64,000 nucleotides of DNA from contig NC_087065.1 in NCBI RefSeq assembly GCF_963678635.1, positions 4,136,020-4,200,019 of the forward strand, read 5' to 3'. Position numbers and translations under genes: made by a program. Below the pieces are notes generated by a model, which saw only the letters and a list, made by a program, of their open reading frames with translations, was not told the origin of the DNA and made no database searches. The DNA comes from Symsagittifera roscoffensis (Eukaryota > Xenacoelomorpha > Acoela > Convolutidae). Within the stretch, counting starts at the first letter, position 1. Each line of letters begins with the position of its first letter. Below, piece by piece: positions 22,930-33,882 of this stretch.

Positions 22930-23347
22930 ACAGATAATGTTTATTTTTGTTTACTTTTGTTAAAATTGTTTTGTTATAACCCTAGCGTTTGGTATTCACA
23001 AATACGAAAAAAAATGAGCTAAAAGTTTAAGCCAAAAGTCTAAGCCAAGGTAGGTGCCTTGCGTTCATTTGCTCCATCGTTGTACTGTATAAAATAGACA
23101 AAAGTAGTTCTGAAAAGAAGAGGATATTTTTTTCTGATGTGCTCTGGATGGAGAATTAAATGTTGTTCTGTCTTTCTTTCTTTCTTACTGTCTTTCCTTC
23201 TTTCCTTTTTTCTTCCTTTTTTCCTTATTTCTTTCCTTGTTGTAATGTGAGCGCACGAAAGTTTCAGTGAGGACTTGGCGGACAACATTTAGTTGTTGTG
23301 GTCATTCAGAATACCGGGAATTAGCCGTAGACTTAGGACTGCATCAC

Positions 23348-23513
23348 AGCGTTGAGAAACAGATTTGTGCAAAATATTAACAGCTGCAATTAAACACCTA
23401 TTAACTAGTATGATTTTAAGTCCTTTAGAATACTAAGTGACTTAAAATCACACTTTTTAACAGGTGCATAATGGATGCTGTAAAGATTTGCACAAACCTT
23501 TTTCTCAACGCTG
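23348..23513. repeat. Near-perfect 166-bp hairpin
   Basis: Left arm 23348-23402 (cagcgttgagaaacagattt...) pairs with 23459-23513 (...aaacctttttctcaacgctg). A second stem in the middle (gattttaagtc/gacttaaaatc, 23411-23451) closes the loop. The whole segment would fold into one long hairpin. It could be a small foldback transposon. Confidence 0.65.
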
Positions 23514-23853
23514 TAATTATTATAATTATTATTATGATTATTAAAAGGAATTTATGTAACGAAGGTTACAAAGGGGTTTCCCCCAGATACAAATTTACAG
23601 AAAAACGACAACCGTTCTTAGTACACACACAAGTTAGCTTCCAGGAGCACGAAACTTTCTCATTGTATTTTTCACTAAAGAAGCACCAGAGAAAACTAAT
23701 AAGTCTTCCTTTAAGACCAATGGGATTGAAGAAATCTATCGCTGTAGGAAGTTTGTTCAATTGGTATCTCCTTTTGATAGACGAGAACGCTCAACATTGA
23801 ATTCATATTTATTTTGTCTGAAGTTCTTTCTGTATGCCAGATGTGCAGAAGAA

Positions 23854-24051
23854 TCAAAAACAAAGCAAATTTGTGAGTTGCAAATAAAGTGAAACAGGGA
23901 GAAGGTTGAGAAATAAAAGACGCTCCTTATAATTTTCACAATGCGGGAGAATCCACCTCGTTTCTCGCATCTGAACTGCTTCGAGATTTCTCATTGACCG
24001 GACCGAGACGTGCCAGCAACAACTCGCATACATCATAATGGGCAGCACCAT
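23854..24051 (-). pseudogene. Non-LTR retrotransposon RT fragment (thumb region)
   Basis: The frame reads MVLPIMMYASCCWHVSVRSM, then RNLEAVQMRETRWIL and ENYKERLLFLNLLPVSLYL. This matches the conserved 'P-L-Y-S-W ... LE-VQ-R-R-I ... YEERL--L-L-SL--R' end of LINE reverse transcriptases. It is a 5'-truncated and decayed scrap. Confidence 0.6.
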
Positions 24052-24177
24052 TGTTTTTTATAGATGGCGTTTACTTTGCAGTCCTAAGTTAATTTTTGAG
24101 ACGTTTTCTTATGATCGATTCAATGTTGACGAAAACTTTTACGGTAACTTTTCGTATTTGTGAACACCAAACGCCAA

Positions 24178-25141
24178 AGTTGTTTAAAAAAATTTATAGA
24201 AAATTATTTTATGGAAAAAGTGTTTTTTTTCTGGTAAGCTAATATAAATACAAACAAGACTTCTCAAATCAGGACGAAACCCCGAATGTTTCGACTGCCT
24301 TTTAAGATCCATGGAGCAGTAATAACATAAAAATTAAAGGTATTGAAATCAAAATGAAAAGTTTTTGTATATTAGTTTTCTTAGTGGAAATCATCCCCCC
24401 ACATGCCATTTGAAGTATAAAGTGATAATTTTTGCTCCTAGTAACAAATCCTTTATTGCAAATAAGAGTCCTTCAACTAATTTGGAACGATTTCTAAGAC
24501 GGATTAAATCTTAGATGAATAATAAATTAATAGCGCTAAAACGTGCGTTAATTGTCCCAAATCGGCTAAAATGACATAATTGTCATAGGTGAAATATCTT
24601 TCCAAGTTTAAGCTCAGAACAACAATACTTTTTGAATGATATGTAAAAAATTTTACAAAAAAGGCTAGTTAAAAAGTCGAAATTTGTCTGAAGAAAAAAA
24701 AATCCACACGAGCATAAATGTTCTATTATTTTCGTATTGAAAGTGGGAACAATAACTCCGTCTTTGTCAACTTGTGTTATATTGTTCACAAAGAGGCTTC
24801 GCATCAACAAATTGCATTTTTCTTTTTTTAAAAACCTTTGACAAAAAGTATTTGATAATTTTTTTGAAAGTCTTCGGAATTAAATTCATTTTTTCGAACT
24901 TGTCAGGTAAACTAGTAGAAAACATATTAATATAAAACTTTTTTTCTAGGATTCTGCTGAATTCTGCACTTGGCTACCACTTGCTCTCTTGACTACGAAA
25001 AATAACCCTTAAGTTTTGTAACAAAATTTTTGTGGTATTTTTCTGCTGGGACAATTTTTACCAAGGAGCGTGTTCTGTCAATTTGACAGTTTTAAAAATT
25101 TGTCGTTTTTTTGATCAATAGTGTCTTATATCTTTTTGCAG
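24178..25141. other. Intronic sequence immediately upstream of the exon at 25142
   Basis: AT-rich. No gene recognised. It ends with a standard pyrimidine tract and AG acceptor. Confidence 0.4.
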
Positions 25142-25410
25142 GTAGGAAAACAGGAGAAGTTCTGGGGGTGATTGACAGGGGCAAGTCGGGTCTATCACTG
25201 CTGCTGAACTATCTACTGTTCAACATTGTTCCCGGGTTCGTGGACATAGTGGTGGCGATAGTGTACTTTGCAGTCGCCTTCAATATCAAGTTCGGCCTTA
25301 TTGTATCGACATGTCTAGTCACTTATATTGTTGCTACTGTTCTCATTTCTAATTGGCTCATCCAATTCAGAAGGCAGATGAATAAGTTGGACAATCAAAG
25401 CAGGACAATG
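25142..25410 (+). CDS. ABCB6: ABCB6-like ABC half-transporter, exon (transmembrane domain)
   Basis: Acceptor tttttgcag|GT at 25141/25142 and donor ATG|gtatgt at 25410/25411. The exon is 269 nt: 2 nt complete the split Gly codon from exon 536-733, followed by 89 codons. The protein reads RKTGEVLGVIDRGKSGLSLL, then two hydrophobic membrane helices (around FVDIVVAIVYFAVAF and GLIVSTCLVTYIVATVLI), then a cytosolic loop with RRQMNKLDNQSRTM. This is the typical ABCB6/ABCB7 order, where the loop runs into 'AVDSLLNFETVKY' of the next exon. The preceding intron is 24.4 kb and the following one 21.7 kb. Base composition is clearly richer in G+C than the surrounding DNA, as expected for constrained coding sequence in an AT-rich genome. 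Confidence 0.88.
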
Positions 25411-25609
25411 GTATGTATTTCCACCCGAAATCCTAACTATTATTACCAGCAACTACCCCGGGTCTCAGTGAAAATTAAAATATTTGTAGAATTCTTATAA
25501 GATTTTTATAAGATTTTGAATTGGTACTTAAATGATGTCAGATTTTTGAAACATTTTGTAAGATTTATGATTTTCTTATAAAATTTTGAATTGCATGAGC
25601 CATCAATTG

Positions 25610-26215
25610 AAAACTTGGAAGCAAGACTGGCACGTTTTCACCGTTTAGAGCGTTTTTTGAGCAATTTGAGCGTAACCGGCTAAACAAAACGCTCAAATTT
25701 TGATGGCGTTTTTCATTATTACTCTAAACATAAATTTGTTAGTTTGTTTTCTCTTTCAACATGTTTTTCATTTATCTTCAATTTTTTTGTTTTCAATACT
25801 TTTTGGCTTCATTTTTTCAGCCATCCTCCTTTTACCCCGTAATTTGCCAAAATAAAAAATTTTTGCCAAAATAAAAATTTAAGTTTTTTCTACAAGACTT
25901 TCAAGTAGCAAAATTCACAGTTTTCAAAAAAAAGTAATTTTTTTTTGGGTTTCGCGTTAGTTTTTTGGCTTCATTCTTCGGCAATTCCCATTTTACCCGT
26001 AATTTGATAAATAAAAAAATGTAAGAAGTTTATAAGATTTCAAATTCTTTCTTACAAATATAAATTTCGAGTTGCTCTATTACACGGACCAAAAAGTCAA
26101 AATTTTGAAGCAAGATCGGTTTCAGCTTTTTCGAGCGATTTTTGAGCTTTTCGGTTGTAAACGGTTAAAGAAAAAAAAGCTCAAATTTTGAGGGGTTTTT
26201 GGAACTAAATCTTAC
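25610..26215. repeat. Further copies of the dispersed repeat seen at 21830-22400
   Basis: Shared phrases with 21830-22400 include 'gagcgtaaccggctaaacaaaacgc', 'tttgttagtttgttttctc', 'ggcttca-tttttcagccatcctccttttaccccgt' and 'gctctattacacggaccaaaaagtc'. At least two partial units lie in tandem here. The class is unknown. Confidence 0.5.
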
Positions 26216-26290
26216 CCCGGGTATTGAATCGAACCCAAGGCTTCTCCTGATAACAAGTCATTCGGGTTGATCAAACTTTCTTTCACACAA
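26210..26290 (-). repeat. tRNA-like remnant (possible SINE head or tRNA pseudogene)
   Basis: On the - strand, gggttcgattcaatacccgg contains a Pol III B-box (GGTTCGATTC) with pairing 'GGGT...ACCC' flanks as in a T-arm. It is preceded by gacttgttatcaggagaagc, like an anticodon arm. No good A-box or acceptor stem is seen. Confidence 0.35.
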
Positions 26291-26370
26291 GTTTTCATGT
26301 ATTAAAAACTTTTTATCATACAATTCATTATAATTGTACGTACAAAAAGCTGATATGAATCTCCATGATA

Positions 26371-26660
26371 AACATTTTTCCCGGATCTACTTAACAATTC
26401 CCCCCCCCCCCTATGGTACCTACTTAAGAATCCCCCCCCCCCTAATTTACATGATCATTTGCTAAGTTCATTTTACGTGCTTATTTGCTAAGTGTAACAG
26501 CTGTTGACAATTAGAACTTTCTCGGTTTCAGAATTTGTTGCATTCTGATTGGCTGAAAGTTCGATTAATTTGCTAGCTAGTAATTTGCTAGCTGAACCTA
26601 CTTAACAGTTTCCCCCCTTTTGTAATAGGGGGGGGGATTTTCAAGTAGATCCTTTTTCCC
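26371..26660. repeat. Short inverted-repeat element with homopolymer C/G ends
   Basis: 'ggatctacttaacaattcccccc' at 26382-26411 recurs in reverse complement at 26628-26652 (gggggggggattttcaagtagatcc). A related internal copy, 'ggtacctacttaagaatcccccc', lies at 26416-26442. About 290 bp in total, with no coding capacity. Confidence 0.5.
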
Positions 26661-27320
26661 TAATAAAAACAAATAATAACATAACATAACACATATAAAG
26701 AACAGGAAATATCAAGGATTTGTGTTGAATTTTTCAGCTCGTTGAGAGAAGCCGTGCAAAACCTTGAAAAAATCACTGGAGCATGGGAGTATGAATGTGC
26801 AAATGGTTTTAAAACAATAAAACCAATGAGTTTTTTTGTTTTTATCAAGGTTTAGAACGCTTTTCTTTGAACGCACAATCCTAAGTTCATTTTCATCTAT
26901 TCAACCAAAGTTTTTGGTAAAATCTCAAAGTAAGCTAGAAAATTATAAAATTTAGTTATCGTCTCATCAAACGATTTGTTTTGGTACTTGTTTGCCTTAT
27001 AGGCCCATTCAACATTTTTTGAAACGAGCGTGAGTAATTGGTTTAGTTTGAGGTTGAAATCAACACATTGATTTCTAAATTCATCAGTGGTTTTTTTCAG
27101 CAAATGATCGAAAAATAAATCATGAATCCTCATAGTTTTTTTATAGTTTTAAAAATATTTTCCCAAATAAGGTTATATCAGCGATTGAATATGATTGTTT
27201 TAGCAGTTCTTTTTTGCCTCAACAATTTTTTTGGAGAAAAGATTTCACACATTCCTTAATTTTCGAAGTGTTCGGGGAACAAAACTTTTCCCCAAAAAGA
27301 AAAACAAATTGGGCACTTCA
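26661..27320. other. Intronic sequence left of the LTR element
   Basis: A 78-codon - strand open frame at 26897-27133 (starting MRIHDLFFDHLLKKTTDEF) resembles nothing I know and may be chance. No other feature. Confidence 0.3.
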
Positions 27321-27324
27321 AATT
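27321..27324. repeat. Target-site duplication AATT, left
   Basis: AATT directly left of the LTR at 27325. The same four bases follow the other LTR at 46192-46195. Ty3/gypsy insertions usually make 4-6 bp duplications. Confidence 0.7.
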
Positions 27325-27734
27325 TGAGTTAGGACCGAAGTGTATAACTCATAGAGTAATTTCGGATAGGGTACACCGTCTGCTCGTCACGCTATCTTAT
27401 TTTCGGCCGGATAGATTCGTGCAACTTCTTAGTCTAATACCAATCCTAATCTTACTCTTATACTATCTAGTCTCAGGTTGTTTAACTAGTCTCTGCTAGG
27501 CTCAATAGATCTAGGGTATACTGGTTTATTGCGGCTGCTGAAGTCTTCTTGGAGAGTCAACTAATTTCTAAGTTAAATTCAAATCTCTCTGGTGCTGAAA
27601 TTACAAGTAATTTCAGCACTTACAAATAAGTGGGTTGTTAGTTAGATGGATCATGATTGGTTAATATTAAATACTTTACAGTGGTAAAATATCTAATTTA
27701 TCCAATCATAAAATGTAGTTTAGATCAGGTTCCA
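27325..27734 (-). repeat. 3' LTR of copy 1
   Basis: 410 bp, starting TGAGTTAGGACC and ending AGGTTCCA on the + strand. I see no difference from 45782-46191. It contains an internal inverted stretch (gctgaaattac/gtaatttcagc near 27594-27618). Confidence 0.95.
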
Positions 27735-29325
27735 CCCATCCGGGTTTTACAGAGTTTTTTAGAATAGTCTTTCTGCAATTCAAAGGATGGATGATGGACG
27801 TTGGTATTTGGCGAACATCTTATTTCTTCTGGGTTTTCTTATTAGAGAAGTCCCAGATTCAACCGTTGTGTCTTCTCAAGACAACGACTGGGTTTTCGCT
27901 ACAAACTCAAATCTGATTTCAGAATGGTTGGCTATGACAGGTTTTTCCGTTTCATGTAGAGAACTTCTTTTGTGTTTGACCTTGTCTGGGAATGGCGTAG
28001 AGATTGTGTGTGGAGGGGATGCCTGGTTACTCGGATCTGTACGTATACTTGAACATCGAGGTGGTCATTGGTCTAGTTCAATGAAGTCCTTTTCTGCGAA
28101 GTCAAGTCGTACTCTAAATCCTTTGAGTTGTGATTGTGGGCGGCATATTGATTGTGGTTGGCCATTCTTTTTCGAGTGTAGTGGGTTCATTTTGTCTTTG
28201 GATGTTCGTCTTTGGTGTTGTATGCTGATCTATATACTGCAAGGTATAATTTACATTTTATAAAATTTTTATTAGTTTGGTGTTTAATTATGATTTCGGT
28301 TAGTTGTTTTCACAAAAGCTTTTTGTTTTAGTTCGGTTATTTTGAAGAGTTACTCACCCTTGAGTAGCTCTTATTAAAAATAGGAGTGTGTGTCACAAAG
28401 CGTGGATGTAGCGCGGTTGGTTAGGCCGGCTATAGAGCATGCTCAGGACGTCCTCTTCTGGTGGGTTAGGCCAGGAGTGGGAGTATGATTGCATGCGGTT
28501 TTTGTGAGAGGTCCTGTTATGTGACAACGTTTTATGTTGGGTTTGTTGTGGTTTTTCTTATGTTTTGTTGGTTGTGTCCTTTTTTCAAAAATCAAATTGT
28601 TTTTGGTATGGGTTTGTCTTTCGACTTTTTTGTGTTTTATTATTTCTTTCTTAGACTTTATAATAGTCTTCAAAAGAATAAATTATCCAGTTTTAAACTG
28701 GGTTAATCCGGTTTGGGTACCGTTGGTTTCCTTTTCTTAGTCATGCTGTTATTCTATGATTTGTGGTGTTTAGTAAGCTACGTTGGTTAGTGTTGTTTAG
28801 TATATAATTCCTTTTCAACCGGGTTAAGGGAAAGTTTGAAACGTGTTATCTTGTGTTAGAGCTGTTGTGTGTGAAAGCTTGAAACTGAAATTCATTATTT
28901 TAAACAATTCTTCGTGGGCGAGCTGTGCGAGTGTGGATAGAATTTTTGTGCGAATGAATGGAAATATCAAAAGGTTAGTACTGCATTTTCGTTTTATCAA
29001 TTTATTACATAGAAATGCAAATTTACTGCTAGTTGTTGGGGAGAATTAAGTTACAAATTTTCATCATTATTAGATTTACTGCATTTGGGAAAAAATTTAT
29101 AAATTAAATTACTGCATTGGTATTATTTTTATTTAATTGTTTGGTGCAAAAAATTAATAGAGTTTTTAACAGTATGAAGAAGTTTTCAATTTTTATTTTT
29201 TTTTGTGAATTTTTCAGATGATCGTTGGATGAAGGCTAAAATTCTAAAGAAGACATGAATAAAGAATGGTTAGTTTCTAATCTTAATTTTATTAGTTAAT
29301 AATATGTATAATTCATATTTACCTG
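27735..29325 (-). other. 3' untranslated stretch of copy 1
   Basis: 1.6 kb between the distal ORF and the 3' LTR. On the element strand only short frames occur. A 158-codon frame on the opposite strand at 27787-28263 has no family signature and is probably chance. No clear polypurine tract lies next to the LTR; the last bases before it are 'aacccggatggg'. Confidence 0.5.
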
Positions 29326-31105
29326 TTAGTCGTCGGGGAAGAAACCGTGGGGGAAGATGTCGTGGATGAGATCTGAAGTTGTTAGTAATTTAGCTAAGAT
29401 GCGGATGATATTTTTAGTTTGAAGCAGTGGCCAAAGCAATTGAAGTGCTTTAATGGTGGTTAGTTCTTCAGTGCCAACTGCAAACTCATAAGGTGTGTTT
29501 TGGATTAGATTATATAATTTGTGATTGAATTTAGTGTTGTGGATGAATTCTAAAATGGGGATTTCTATAGGTTGAACAAATTCGTGTGGGAGAAGGAAGG
29601 GTCGGGATTCTTCTGCGTTGAAGGTCTTGGTGATGGGACAAAAAATATACATTTGGGTTATGGGATCATAATTTCGAAGAATACCATGAAGGTTAGTATC
29701 TTTAATGCAATATGTGAAGTTAAGAAAGAATGGTGAGGTGTATTTGGAATTGATGAATTGGAAACGGTGGTGTTGTTGTCTGGAGGGAGTGTGTAGGTCG
29801 AAGTGATTTTGGATAAAACGATAATATGTATATGTGTGAGTTTGTTTAGTGCGCAACATAATATCGTGTGAGCAGTGCAGATCTCTTTCATTTGGTGCAA
29901 GGAAATGAAAGGTTAGTGAAAATATTTGGAAGCGTTCTTTAAAACTTTCGTAGGCTTGCGTGTCTATTAGTGCTTCTGAAATGATGTGGTCAAATTTGCG
30001 ATCAAAGATATTGAGTGTAAATACATATGGTGTTTTAATGAAAAATTTTTCTGTGATTTGTGGGTTAGCGAAGCGGTCATCGTCTAAGAATTGATCTTGG
30101 TTAGTTCTGATGATGTTATGATCGTAATATTCTAGCGTATATTCGTTAGCTCGGGGTGCAGTGTATGTTTTTAGTGACTTTTTATATCCGATGTAAGTAA
30201 ATTGTCTAGGTGTTAGTGGTGTAGTGAGTCGATATAGCCTGTCCTTATTTCGTTCTATATCGATGTGAGTGTTAGATAAAGGTAAGCAAAGGGGATTAGT
30301 AAAATGATAATATGAGGTCCAAGGAAGGGTAGGCATTAAAATGTGTTCGTCTACAAAGTTACGTGTTTCGTTAGTGTCGTGAGGGGTGTTTAAGGTGTAT
30401 TGTGGAAATGAGGGTAAGGTGATAGCTAAAAATTCTTTTGTATTAGTGTGATTTGGGTGATTTATATATTCACGGGCTGTTCCTGGTTTTGCTGGGAAAG
30501 GATGGTTGGGGAACTTTCTTTTAAAAGTGCGGTAAGCTCTATTAGTGCTGAGTGAAGATTCAGTAGATGTGGATGATGGTGCTAGGGGTAGGAGGGTTGG
30601 ATGAATCTATTGTGGATGAAATTTGGTTTATGGTGGGGGTGTCAAGGTGGTAGGGTTGTTGTTGTAATGTAATAAAATTATCTAGTTCTGGGGAGATTTG
30701 GGGGGTATCTGGAGAATTGGATGATCGGTCTGAATGATGTGAAGAATAGGTTGGAGTGACTTGGGAAGCATAAGAGGGTGTAGAATTGGTGGGGACAGGG
30801 TTATTCGGTAGCATTGGTTGAAAAGGGGATTGGGAAAAAATTGAGGGGTTGGTGTGAAAATTATTGGATGGAGATGGTTCAGAGTCGGCAAATTCATCGG
30901 GGGTTTCAAAATTCGGGTTATTGAGTTGTGAGGTGGAGTATAAAACTGAGATGTGTGAATTAGTATCGGACTTCATGCCTGATGTTACAATACTGGTTGG
31001 GAAATCGGGTGGTGGGAAAGCAAAAAGTGGTATTATTGTAATTGGAGTAGTGAGGTTGGTTGGATGGGAATTTGAACGGTGTAGGGATCCAAGTTGTCGG
31101 CTCAT
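29326..31105 (-). CDS. Distal ORF of the LTR element, unknown function (two frames)
   Basis: It begins ATG at 31105-31103, overlapping the glycoprotein stop in an ATGA arrangement. The first 181 codons (31105-30560) are Pro/Ser/Thr/Asn-rich and look disordered. Near 30560-30600 the open frame shifts by one and continues without a stop through 29326 for about 410 codons. This part is Phe/Tyr/His-rich and looks folded (for example TPRQFTYIGYKKSLKTYTAP, PFFLNFTYCIKDTNLHGILR, HDIFPHGFFPDD at the end). A single shift would make one protein of about 590 aa. I see no signal peptide, membrane segment or catalytic motif and recognise no family. It may be an accessory or captured gene. Confidence 0.5.
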
Positions 31106-33716
31106 CGTGGGCTAAAAAAATTATTATTTTGAGACTGAAAAGCGGTGGTATGGGGTTGTTCTATAATTTGTTCATAGGTATTTTCATCTTGTGAGTGGTG
31201 TGTCATTATATGTTGGATGGGACTTTGTGATATGGTTGGTCTAAAATTTGGATTATGTGTTATTGCTAAGTTTCGAAAATTACGTGGGACTAGGGATAAT
31301 GGATGGTTATGTGGTAGGGGTGGTAACTGTGGTGCTGTTGGCGTTGTGTCTACATTGTTATGTTCTTCGTCGTATGTGTTCTGTCTTGTTGCTATTTTTG
31401 TGTTGTATTCTTTTATTTGTGCATCTAAAAGAATTTTGTTTATTGATGTAGAAAAAATTCCAAAAAATCCTGCAAATAGTATGCGTGCTACACTTGCTTG
31501 TCTATTGACTTGTGTGTGTATAGCACATGTGTTATAGATTCCTTTTAAGAGTGAAAAAAGAAATCCAATAAAATTAAACATTGCGTATAAAATAGTCAAT
31601 TTTTCTAAGATGTAGTAGGGCCATCCTAGAAAATCGAGAATTTCATTTTTTAGTGTAACAAAGCTAAAAATATTGATAGGTGATATATCTTGGGGACGGT
31701 ATTTTTCACCGTTTAGATATATATAATCTTTAATGTCTTTAAAATATCCGCTATAGTCTTGCGTATAGATGTCTGCAAATCCTGCGGTTTCGGCAAGTTT
31801 GCGTAAGTTTTGGTTAATTGATTGTCTTTGTATTGTGTCCATTTGTGTTAATAATTCTTGGAATTGTTGTGTTCTAATGTGATGTTGTATATCGGATTTT
31901 GAATATATGCCAATTGATTGTAAGTCAATATTTGGGTTTCGAACAATAGCTCTAATGCTTTCAGGTGAAAATTTTTTGAGTGATTGCATTAATGTGGGAT
32001 ATGGGGTAAGAAGGTAATATTTATCTTCATCAGGGTTTAGTTGTACTACATTGTGCCTATTTTCTGATCCACATGGGACTGCGGTATCCCAGAAATAGGT
32101 TCTGCTTGAAAGTGTGTCAACGAAATGTACTTTATTCTTATAAAAGATAGGGATTCTTTTATAGCATCGTTTGTCTTCAAAAACGTATAGTGGTGATACT
32201 TTTTTTGGTACAAGTATAAAACCATAAAATGTTCCCTTCGTAGTCTAAAAAATTTGATCTATTTCCTGATAGTAAATATCCTGCGTAGGGTTTTTTTAAT
32301 ACTGCTAGTGCAAGTGATTGTAATATTTGTGTTCTTTCTAATTCGCATAGTTGGTGTAGTGTTTCTAATTCGGAGAGTGACATTTCTTGAAAAATTCGGC
32401 TAATTGTGCAGTCTAGTTTCATATCTGAGTGAATATCATAGTGGATATTACCGAAATATGTACTATTCATTAGTGATAGTTCTTGTAAACGTGTGCTTTG
32501 ATCATCTTGGGGCTTTAAATGTCCACCAGGTTGACCTGTAATTTTTTGAAAATGAACTGGTATGTATGATGTTCCTTCGTTTAGAGGATGACCTGTTGCA
32601 TATGGGTCGATTTTTACTTTTCCAGTGGTCATGTCGAATCTTTTTTCGTATTCAACTAATATCTCGGAGTATTGTGTTTTGTGAAGTGGATTTCTGTATT
32701 TACATGCAAGTTCTGTTTCTTGATATATTTGAAAACGTGTCAATTTATTTTCTATATTGTCTATGTTTCTAAAATTAGAACTTAGTTTTCGTGATGGATG
32801 GGCTTGTTCATATGGAATTGATTGTATAAAATATTTTTCGTGAAATTTTATCATACGAGCGTGTATTTTTGCTACTTGAAATGTTGTACATGTGTCTTCG
32901 GGGAACCAAACAATTGTTGCTTGTGTTCGTGTTGTAGGGTCACAATAGCCTTGATCGTTTTTACAAGGTAATCGAATTCCTTGATAGATCATTGTGTTGT
33001 CTGATAAATCGCGGGTGAGTTGTATTTTTTCGAGTTGTATTTTCCAATCAAAAAACATGATTTCTTGATATCCTTTATTTTTTGTGTCTGCTTTGCAGTT
33101 TGATGGGTTATTTATACCAATGTGTGGTATCTAGTGTTTATCGTGCATGTCATAAGTTAATCTTCCGTGTGCGCCGTTGTATGGGTATTTTTCATCTAAT
33201 TTTATATGTCCTTGATATCTCTCAAGTTCTGCTTGATGTACAGAATCTGCAAAAACTTGGAAAAATACTAACTTTCTATCTGTGTTTTTATTTTTTGTGA
33301 TATTTAGTCGGAGTAACTTTACAATCTTCGGGATTTAGATGTAAAAATCGTTCGATATTACTCTGGTAGAATGATTCATGGTCAAGTCGGTTTTTATTTC
33401 CGTTTGAGACTTGTGAACAATGTACTTTCTTTTCAGAAAATGTTGCTGTGAATTTATATCCTATAACTGTTGTTGCTCGGGCTTTTGAATAAAGTGTTGC
33501 GATTACATTTGTAGTTTCTATGGCTTGTGGTTCTGTTTCGCATTGTGATACTTGATTTATTGCATATTTGTGTAATGTTTTTTGTTCGTTTTCGTCACAA
33601 TCGTAATGTGTTACTAATAAATCTTGGGGTCCTGTGCGGGGGGAAGGGTTTATGTTTTCATTTGAGGTTGTTAGAAAAAGGAGTTGGAGAAAAATTAAAA
33701 TTTTTAGAATATACAT
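31102..33716 (-). pseudogene. env: Envelope-type glycoprotein resembling Jingchuvirales (chuvirus) G, in three frames
   Basis: Segment A (33716-33288) starts with a signal peptide (MYILKILIFLQLLFLTTS), then THYDC, a Cys-bearing domain with ATTVIGYKFTATFSEKKVHC and FLHLNPEDC. The frame slips near 33286-33296 (A-rich run), meets a TAG at 33131-33133, and continues as segment B (to 32177) with RLPCKNDQGYCDPTTRTQAT, FPEDTCTTFQVAKIHARMI and CELERTQILQSLALAVLKKP. At an A7 run (32200-32206) it slips again into segment C, with YVFEDKRCYKRIPIFY, a stem, a membrane anchor (LTILYAMFNFIGFLFSLL) and a 120-residue tail ending 31102. Cys pattern, block order and length (about 850 aa) match chuvirus-type glycoproteins; such genes are known in animal LTR elements. 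As written it cannot yield an intact protein. Confidence 0.65.
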
Positions 33717-33882
33717 GTGTATGACAATCCTGAGTATGGGTTATAAAATGTGATGTAACCAATTGTCTTTTTGGTATATCTGTCGTATTTGTATATTACT
33801 TCAGTTGTTATAAATGGTGGTGGTAGGGATTGAGCTGTTATATTTGGTGGATTTAATGGATAGGGATGTTGAGTAATGTTGT

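Larger units (their letters stand above)
22983..24177. repeat. Inverted-repeat-bounded composite, about 1.2 kb
   Basis: The end 'gcgtttggtattcacaaatacg' motif (22983-23010) returns in reverse complement at 24149-24177, and 'cttaggactgca' (about 23331-23343) returns inverted at about 24078-24090. Within it lie a 166-bp hairpin (23348-23513) and a LINE scrap (23854-24051). It looks like nested insertions into an older inverted-repeat element. Confidence 0.5.

Noticed and set aside
23150-23230. Repeated cttt/cttcc tract as a CRISPR-like or regulatory repeat
   Set aside because: It is a simple pyrimidine microsatellite, and CRISPR does not apply to this genome.
27787-28263. 158-codon + strand frame
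   Set aside because: It lies antisense in the 3' untranslated part of LTR copy 1 and shows no family signature; probably chance.
28384-28470. Possible tRNA (tagcgcggttggttaggccg looks like an A-box)
   Set aside because: No B-box or acceptor stem follows, and it lies within the 3' untranslated part of the LTR element.
30864-31115. 83-codon + strand frame with a Gly-rich 'GKSGGGK' stretch resembling a P-loop
   Set aside because: It is antisense to the disordered N-terminus of the distal ORF, and the context lacks any NTPase features.
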